NCBI GenBank assembly: GCA_000729835.1
Contig: JFHB01000121.1
Location: 1-64,000, forward strand
Source of the DNA: Atkinsonella hypoxylon
Taxonomy: Eukaryota > Ascomycota > Sordariomycetes > Hypocreales > Clavicipitaceae
Direction: 5' to 3'
DNA length: 64,000 bases
The notes beneath the pieces are model-generated. The model did no database searches. It had not been told where the DNA came from and saw only the letters and a program-made list of their open reading frames with translations. Positions 58,323 through 64,000 of the stretch are shown piece after piece. Each line of letters opens with the position of its first letter. Positions within the stretch are counted from its first letter, which is position 1. The translations under genes and the position numbers were made by a program.

Positions 58323-58501
58323 TACAACTTCCCCTTTATATTTTAAGCAAATAGAGGTGCAGTAATAGGGAGGTACTTTTATGTACCAACCTATATATAA
58401 AGATACTTCTTGTGTTGTATGCAAGAGAAAGGAAATGCCTTTTCTATACTATTTTATAAGTAAAGATACTTCTTTAAGTTTGTATTGTAATATAAAGTGA
58501 A

Positions 58502-58598
58502 GGAGATATCTCTGCATAGAAATTAGTATGCGGAAGTACTACTTCCGTTTTGGGCCTAGTTGCTGTTACGTATTCAAAAATCCGTTGCTGCGTGTTTA
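58502..58598 (-). repeat. Right arm of the inverted repeat
   Basis: 97 nt; its reverse complement matches the left arm with eight substitutions and a 2-nt gap (for example GAATACGTAACAGC for GAATACGCAGCAGC, and GATATC for GGTACC). Confidence 0.9.
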
Positions 58599-59191
58599 CG
58601 TACTCCAAGGGTTGATCGTCGTGTTCCAGATGCACCGAAACTACAATGCATTGGTCGATCAACTGACCACCCGTCCACGAGTATGTGGCGACCTGCTTCT
58701 GAGGATGCCCGCTCGAGAAGATTTTTGGTCGAAACAGAGGTCTAGCCGACAGAGAAAGGCGAAAGCCAAAGGGCGAGCTAGCGAAATTGCACCAGAAAAC
58801 AGCGAACCCCACCGCAATAGTTATCTGGTAACCAGAATTCTTTGCAGGGTCTGATCCACGAGACGGATCAACTTTCGCGCCTGCATAATTCAGAAGCAAA
58901 GCATGCATAATGGACACGCTAACCATTCTCGTCAGCTAAGTTACAGAATATACCTAATCCTAGGATTAATTCTTGCACCCTCTAACTAAAAAGAGCTTTG
59001 TTGCGTGGCTAACTTTGATCCTTAGTGGCGGTACAAAGTAGCCGCCCCACACAAATCCACATACAACTTGGTACTGCATAATGTCAGAACGAAACTTGCA
59101 TCGTCTTGTGGATCAGACCTAAATGAAAAAGGCTCCATGTCGGATTGATTTATTAATTATGACCAGGATGAGCTCGTCACGTTACGCAAAA

Positions 59192-59532
59192 CTAGGCATC
59201 TGCTCGCTTTTTATAGTAATCCGGCCGTCCTCCTCCTTTCTCCTCTATCGTCTTCATCTTGTTCTCCGTTAATCTGCGTATCTGGGCCTCGTCGTCTTTC
59301 ATGATACGGACCGCCCGTTGTGTTTTCATTGCATTAACTCGTCAGCTGTCGTTTTTGTCGATTGCCTTTTGTCTCTGATACCTGCATCTTTGCATTTGCC
59401 ATAGTTGCTCGTGAGTGAACGATCCGCCATACCCCCAGCATCACGATAAGGCTCAATCAGCAGTTCTGCCTTTTGTTCATACTTGTTGGGCCTTGTGATT
59501 GCTGACAAAACATCTACCACCAGTTTTTGCAT
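59192..59532 (-). pseudogene. Weak small-ORF region, possibly a frameshifted gene relic
   Basis: The frame 59532-59326 (68 aa, MQKLVVDVLS...) is followed in another frame by 59329-59192 (45 aa, MKTQRAVRIMKDDEAQ ... RPDYYKKRADA). Both have a charged, protein-like composition and overlap by four bases, so one small gene broken by a frameshift or an unseen intron is conceivable. No family is recognised and both lengths are within chance. The promoter of the downstream DUF7707 gene must also lie here. Confidence 0.2.
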
Positions 59533-59600
59533 TTAGTCTTACGTACTCTTTTATTCTTCGAGATATCTTGACAGTTGTATCCATCCACCGCTACATCACG

Positions 59601-60312
59601 ATGTCCTCCCTTCGAGCCGCTGTCTTGGCTGCTGCCACGGCCTGCCTTACCTTCGTTGCCAATGCCGACTATACAATTGATCCATCCAGTGTGCCTATGA
59701 GCACCAGACGTAAGACGCCTTGCTTGGTATTGTGGCGATGGGCCGGAGTATCTAACTCATTCAACAGAGAACTGGTGTGCACAGGAGCAGAGCACTTGTC
59801 CCCTCATCTGCCAACAGACTGAGCCCCGAACCACGTTGGTCAACACCTGTGATCCTGTAAGCATGCCCTTCTTTCTAAGCCCTGCCAGTGGCTGCATTTC
59901 ATCTGACTGACTTGTGTAGAAAACTCTTCAGTATGGTTGCTTGTGTGGCGATAATAAGCAGCCGAATGTGTCAGAATACTCGCTCAGTCTGCCCTACTTC
60001 GTCTGCCAGGAGTGGGTGATTCAATGCCAGAAAGCCTGCGGCTCGAACGACTGTAAATCCGACTGCGTTCAGAATCACCCTTGCGGTGCTCAAAGTCCGC
60101 AGAGAGGCAACGCCACAAAGAGCACCAGCACCCCCAGCTCGGCTCCTTCTTCAACTTCTGGAAGCCCGAACACCATCTACACCAACGGACCCGGAGGTTC
60201 CGACGGCAGCGACAGTGGCAAGAAGGCAGCTGCAGCAGCACTTGAGGTTGGACGCACGTACGGGCTGGCCATCGTCTTGACCAGCCTTTTCGCTGGGTTT
60301 GCATTGCTATGA
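59601..60312 (+). CDS. GPI-anchored cysteine-rich surface protein (DUF7707)
   Basis: Three exons, 59601-59709, 59768-59856 and 59920-60312; 196 aa. Donors are GTAAGA and GTAAGC, acceptors AACAG and TGTAG; the joins are phase 1 and phase 0. A signal peptide (SSLRAAVLAAATACLTFVANA) precedes DYTIDPSSVP. An eight-or-more-Cys module follows (QNWCAQEQSTCPLICQQ, NTCDP, GCLCGDNKQPNVSEYSLSLPYFVCQEWVIQC, SNDCKSDCVQNHPCGAQSPQR), which is the fungal DUF7707 pattern. A Ser/Thr/Pro-rich stalk follows, then Gly/Ser/Asp just before a hydrophobic end (YGLAIVLTSLFAGFALL), as for GPI attachment. It should sit on the plasma membrane or cell wall. The biochemical role of this domain is unknown. Spacing of Cys is similar to but distinct from CFEM. 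The start has an ACGATGTC context. Confidence 0.85.
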
Positions 60313-61908
60313 TGCAGAGGACAGTCTGGATGCGGGGAGAAGGGGGAGGGGAAGAATTTGACGCCGAGAGGTTTGACCGACCTTTTGCACAACACTTTGA
60401 TTTAGCGTATGCAGGCTTTACGAGGAGCATTGGTGTTCTTTTCTTGCACATCGTTATCTTTGTCACTAACAGATCTATGGTGATCCATTTTTTGCAATAA
60501 TGGGCCGAGCGAATGACTTCATATTGGAAGTACGAAGGATGTTAATAATTGAATGGTTAGAACAAGCTTGGAAGAAGGGAGGTTTGTACGGGATTGCACG
60601 GGTCCCTAGGACTCGGTAGATATAATAGCAAAGACATGTCAGGACTTGTGTGTGTATCCTACCCGACACCACGGTTCTCCATTATAGCCGTCCTGATCCT
60701 CTCACCTCACGAGACGGACTTTTAAAAGTGCGTGCCACGAGCTGTTCACATATAAGGCGGCCAAGGCGCCGTCATCGCTAGCAGACGAGCAAAGGGTAAT
60801 TTAATTCAAACCGGAATAATTGCCAGGAGCAAAGACGAGCTAGTTCGGTAGGCTCTTGGATGTGATTAGAGACTTGCTTTCGTGATGTTGCAGGGGCAGG
60901 CTGGTGTCTCATGTAAGAGCGGATATATCCGTACGTCACCACGTTTTTTCGTCTGAGATCTTTTGCGTTTTGGGGAATCCCGTCAGGTCCTGCCTGACAT
61001 GGATTTGTCGAGTGTAATATTAGGAAAATGGGACTGGGTTGCATGACAATTGAGAAAGGTTATGGCCCCTGGCTTCATTCCCCAAGGCAGAAAATTTATG
61101 AGAAAGGTAGATGCCACCGGGGGGCCGGACATTATTAGAGCAAGCAAGTCCATGGATATTTTGCAGTTAATACCCCTAGGGAGATAGTTCTCTTTCCAAC
61201 ATCTGATGGAGTCAATCGTAAGTCAAACCTGCCAAGCCGACATGGTGCTTGCATCTGAAAGACATATCCCGAGGTTTCGCGCAAGCCAACCGCGGGTTGC
61301 ACTGACCGCCATTCAGCCTCCCGTCCCCGCCGCTGCGTGGGTAAATTAGCGAGGCGAGCCACATTGCAGATTTGCTCGCTTCGCCCAAATGAAAACAAGA
61401 TCAGACCGGGACTCACGGGGGGGATCTGGGCCACCAGGATCGCGGGCATTTTAGTGCCAAGCCAGGTTTTGGAGAACAATAAGCACGCGGATGGCACAAG
61501 GCTTTTGTTGATGGCGAAAAAGCAAGGGGGAAAATAAACGAACATTTGGGTTGGAGAAAATCGTGCGCGGCCTCGTCCATCTTTTCTTATGCACAGCACA
61601 GCACAGATAGGTAAGGTAAATTAGGTAGCTAACCTGGCTTGGCGGGCGCACAACGCCTGCGCTGCTCCTCTCTTGAAATTCTGCAGCACCCTGGTCTGAT
61701 TCATTCTTTTCCCTTTGGCTCCTGTGGCTTTCTGTAGCATTGCATGTGGTTACAAAAAGTCCCCTGGTCCCGCCCGCACCGCCCTCCCTCCACCGCCTTC
61801 TTCTGTTTGCTATTAATTCTGCCAAGCTACGGAGGCATGTCTGGAGGGAATACCGAGACGTTACCTCTATACGAACAGGAGAGCTCGTCACCTCGACGCG
61901 ATTCCAGC
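60313..61908. other. Intergenic, upstream of the phosphotransferase
   Basis: 1.6 kb without a recognisable gene. It holds the DUF7707 3' end and the promoter/5' leader of the phosphotransferase. An in-frame upstream ATG at 61837 could extend that gene by 24 codons. No repeats of note were seen. Confidence 0.5.
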
Positions 61909-63592
61909 ATGGTTCGGAACACAAGTACGTATGGCTGCCCTGCTCTATCAATTATTCTTTAATCGATTTTATTTATTTATTTATTTATTTTTTTTACACG
62001 CCCTGTTTTTCGCGTGCAGCCGACACGGTAGTGGACAGTGGTTATTTAAAGCGCTCCGTTGAGTTTGGTCTTGGCGGGTTGTCCAGAAAACGAATAGCTT
62101 CTTGGTGAAGTTTCGTAGTGCAAGCGTACACTTTAATCAAGATTGCTAACCTGTTTTGATACTTGAATTACAGAAAAAGCAGCTGCAGAGTGCATCTCGG
62201 ACGATGCGTTAATACACCTCAAGTCGTACAAATATTCGAGCGTCGACAAGTCTCCCATATCGAAATATGTTCTTGGCCCATGGGTATGTGGGATTTGCGA
62301 ACTTGGCGCTGGCTCGGAGTGGGCTTCCGGATCAGAGAACATAAATCGAGACCGGAAGAGTAGGCCTGTAGCTGACAATGGTCTTGTTTCGTAGTGGAAT
62401 GCCTTCGTGAACGTTCTGCCGTTATGGATCGCGCCTAACATGGTAACCCTGCTGGGATTTTTCTTCATTTTGGGAAACATTGGTTTATTGGTCATCTACT
62501 TACCTGATCTTGTCGGACCGGTATGTTCGCATTGACTTGGGGTTTGTGTTTTCGTCGACTTTCGGGCTTGAATACTGATGTGGACATGACTTATATTAGG
62601 GGCCGACATGGTTATACTTCAGCTTCGGTTTTGGTCTATTCATGTATCAGACCATGGATAACGTGGATGGCAAACAAGCACGAAGGACCGGCACATCAAG
62701 TGGCCTCGGCGAGCTGTTCGATCACGGAATCGACTCTTTAAACTGTACGTTGGCCAGTCTGCTCGAAACAGCAGCCATGGGACTGGGAACGACCAATGCC
62801 GGCATCTTTACTGCCCTGTGCCCCTGCCTCGCCATGTTCTTCTCTACCTGGGAAACGTATCACACTCACACATTATATCTGGGATTCATCAATGGACCTA
62901 CAGAAGGTTTACTTATCGCTTGCAGTATCATGGTGGCCTCGGGTATCTGGGGCCCACACATTTGGACACTTCCTCTCGCAACTGCTCTGGGTGACCGTCT
63001 ACCTGGCCTCGCTGTCATGCTCGGCGAGACGTCTTTCCGAGATGTTTGGGTCAGCCTCATCATCGTGTCCCTCTTTGTCGGTCACGTTCCCTTCTGCCTG
63101 TACAACGTTGCCTGTGCTCGCCAGAAGCAAGGCCTACCACTTTTGCCCGTCTTCGCGGAGTGGACCCCCATGGCCGTCTTCACTGTTGGTGTCGGCGCGT
63201 GGGTGTTCTCGCCGTACAGCACCCTGATGAAGAACAACCACTTGGTCCTCTTTTGCCTGACCATGTCCTTTGTGTTTGGAAGACTGACCACCAAGATCAT
63301 TCTCGCCCACCTGACGCGTCAACCCTTCCCTTACTGGACAGTTATGCTTGCCCCTCTTGTTGGCGGCGCATTCCTGGGAAACTTGCCCCTGTTGGGATTT
63401 CCCCAGATCAACGCGACGCTGGAGCTGTACTACCTAAGAGCATACTTTTTGTTTTCCTTGGTTGTGTACTTCCACTGGGCGTACATCGTCGTCACTGCCA
63501 TTTGTGACTTTCTAGGCATCAACGCCCTGACTATTCCAAAGGAGAAGCAGACCGCTAACAAACGAGCGCGGGATGCCATGAAGATACATTAA
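61909..63592 (+). CDS. CPT1: Choline/ethanolamine phosphotransferase (CPT1/EPT1)
   Basis: Four exons, 61909-61924, 62174-62283, 62395-62520 and 62600-63592; 414 aa, joined in phases 1, 0 and 0. The enzyme transfers phosphocholine or phosphoethanolamine from CDP-choline/CDP-ethanolamine to diacylglycerol, the last step of the Kennedy pathway, in the ER membrane. The CDP-alcohol phosphatidyltransferase signature DG(X)2AR(X)8G(X)3D(X)3D is complete: DGKQARRTGTSSGLGELFDHGID. The N-terminal ISDDALIHLKSYKYSSVDKSP and WNAFVNVLPLWIAPNMVTLLGF match the family. About eight to ten membrane segments follow. The first exon is short. The ATG at 61909 has a good context (A at -3, G at +4); an in-frame ATG at 61837 would give 438 aa. 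Intron 1 is 249 nt with a TTTA repeat and an alternative acceptor (about 62020). Whether choline or ethanolamine is preferred cannot be told. Confidence 0.9.
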
Positions 63593-64000
63593 ACAAGCGT
63601 GTATAGGATCAAATCTCGCTTCGATTCAGATGGTACGAATTTGACCATGGGACACAACGTCGATCTCGATAACGAGATAAGGCGTCGCTCAAGCACGCTA
63701 AACTGAGCCAGCGAGGCCCGAAATACTTCTTCCTCTTCCTTTCGCATTCGTACATATGAATTAAGCGACAAATCTCCTAAAACTGCGGGACTTTGGGGCC
63801 ATGGACGCTGATCCGCAGACCAGTCACATCGAAAGAACAGTGGTCGGACCAGCGCACTGGCTATCTTGGGATCAGTACACTTACTTGTAATGAGCCGGCT
63901 TTGATGAAGCACCCTAGATTTTTAAAAGGCGGGCGTTGGGGTTAAGCCTGCTTTTCGGCTTTTCAAAACACTAGGCTGGGGTTTAATTCTTGTTTTTCGA
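63593..64000. other. 3' flank of the phosphotransferase, window end
   Basis: No gene was recognised; a frame at 63589-63912 (-) is antisense to the end of the phosphotransferase and has no known content. Confidence 0.5.

Larger units (their letters stand above)
58224..58598. mobile_element. Inverted-repeat element, MITE-like
   Basis: A 375-bp element whose ends are near-perfect inverted copies of each other: 58224-58322 and 58502-58598, 97-99 nt and about 92% identical. The spacer is 179 nt, A/T-rich and non-coding. Each arm is bordered by TA, which would suit a Tc1/mariner-like target duplication, though this is not proof. Six of the eight substitutions are C-to-T or G-to-A changes in the right arm relative to the left, as expected of RIP or simple deamination. 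Other copies must be sought elsewhere in the genome before it can be called a mobile family. Confidence 0.55.
56638..59600. other. Gene-poor stretch with an inverted-repeat element
   Basis: 3 kb between the PX-domain gene (-) and the DUF7707 gene (+), which diverge, so both promoters lie at the edges. It holds a CATCGAGACG direct repeat (about 57090-57110), A-runs (about 57858-57876), the inverted-repeat element 58224-58598 and a weak small-ORF region 59192-59532. Translations across the inverted-repeat arms (57949-58296 -, 58028-58354 +, 58474-58926 -) follow from the repeat and are not called genes. Confidence 0.5.

Noticed and set aside
57949..58354. Overlapping frames over the left inverted-repeat arm (58028-58354 + and 57949-58296 -)
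   Set aside because: The plus frame starts at TTG, and both translations simply follow the repeat sequence; a similar frame appears over the right arm.
1..64000. CRISPR arrays, bacterial operons, rRNA genes, secondary-metabolite cluster
   Set aside because: No regularly spaced repeats with unique spacers. Genes are intron-bearing and individually promoted, and no backbone enzyme such as a PKS, NRPS or terpene synthase was found.

Overview
The window is nuclear DNA of a filamentous ascomycete (Pezizomycotina). I infer this from genes broken by many short introns (about 50-120 nt, GTAAGT/GTGAGT-type donors and CAG/TAG acceptors), a Zn(II)2Cys6 transcription factor, a DUF7707-type GPI protein, and fungal forms of SWC3, SAS4, SIN3, TAF2, ERG3 and NMT1. 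A Sordariomycete, perhaps Hypocreales, is likely but only inferred. No rRNA, convincing tRNA, CRISPR array, bacterial-style operon or secondary-metabolite cluster was seen. All exon boundaries were worked out by hand from splice signals, reading phase and family conservation.

Left part (1-24 kb), gene-sparse: a flavin monooxygenase (656-2181, -), a TMEM70-like mitochondrial membrane protein (3337-4313, -), a nine-exon Zn(II)2Cys6 regulator (5305-8606, -), and then about 8 kb without a confident gene (8607-16474). After this come the cytosolic Fe-S assembly factor CIA2 (16475-17183, +), a PTR2-type peptide transporter (18972-20949, +) and the sterol C-5 desaturase ERG3 (22426-23534, -). A further 3.5 kb empty stretch follows (23535-27076).

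Central block (27-56.6 kb), gene-dense and rich in chromatin, transcription and protein-modification genes: SWC3 of the SWR1 complex (-), an ABHD12/13-like hydrolase (+), N-myristoyltransferase (+), SWP1/ribophorin II of oligosaccharyltransferase (-), a secreted glutaminyl cyclase (-), SIN3 (-), TAF2 (-), a SAS4-domain protein (-), an IQM-like calmodulin-binding protein (-) and a small PX-domain protein like Ypt35 (-). Four of these belong to separate chromatin/transcription complexes. They look like independent housekeeping units, each with its own promoter.

Right part (56.6-64 kb): a 3 kb intergenic region holding a 375-bp inverted-repeat element (58224-58598), a GPI-anchored DUF7707 protein (59601-60312, +) and a choline/ethanolamine phosphotransferase (61909-63592, +).

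No dramatic new system is evident. The best leads are the inverted-repeat element with C-to-T/G-to-A biased arm divergence, an 8-nt micro-exon carrying the His-Gly motif of the hydrolase, a 51-bp duplication that copies a splice donor in the TMEM70-like gene, a stop-free 93-nt intron made of a pentanucleotide repeat in the transporter, and an unusually long SIN3 intron. The long gene-poor stretches may hide decayed genes, but open frames there are not clearly longer than chance.
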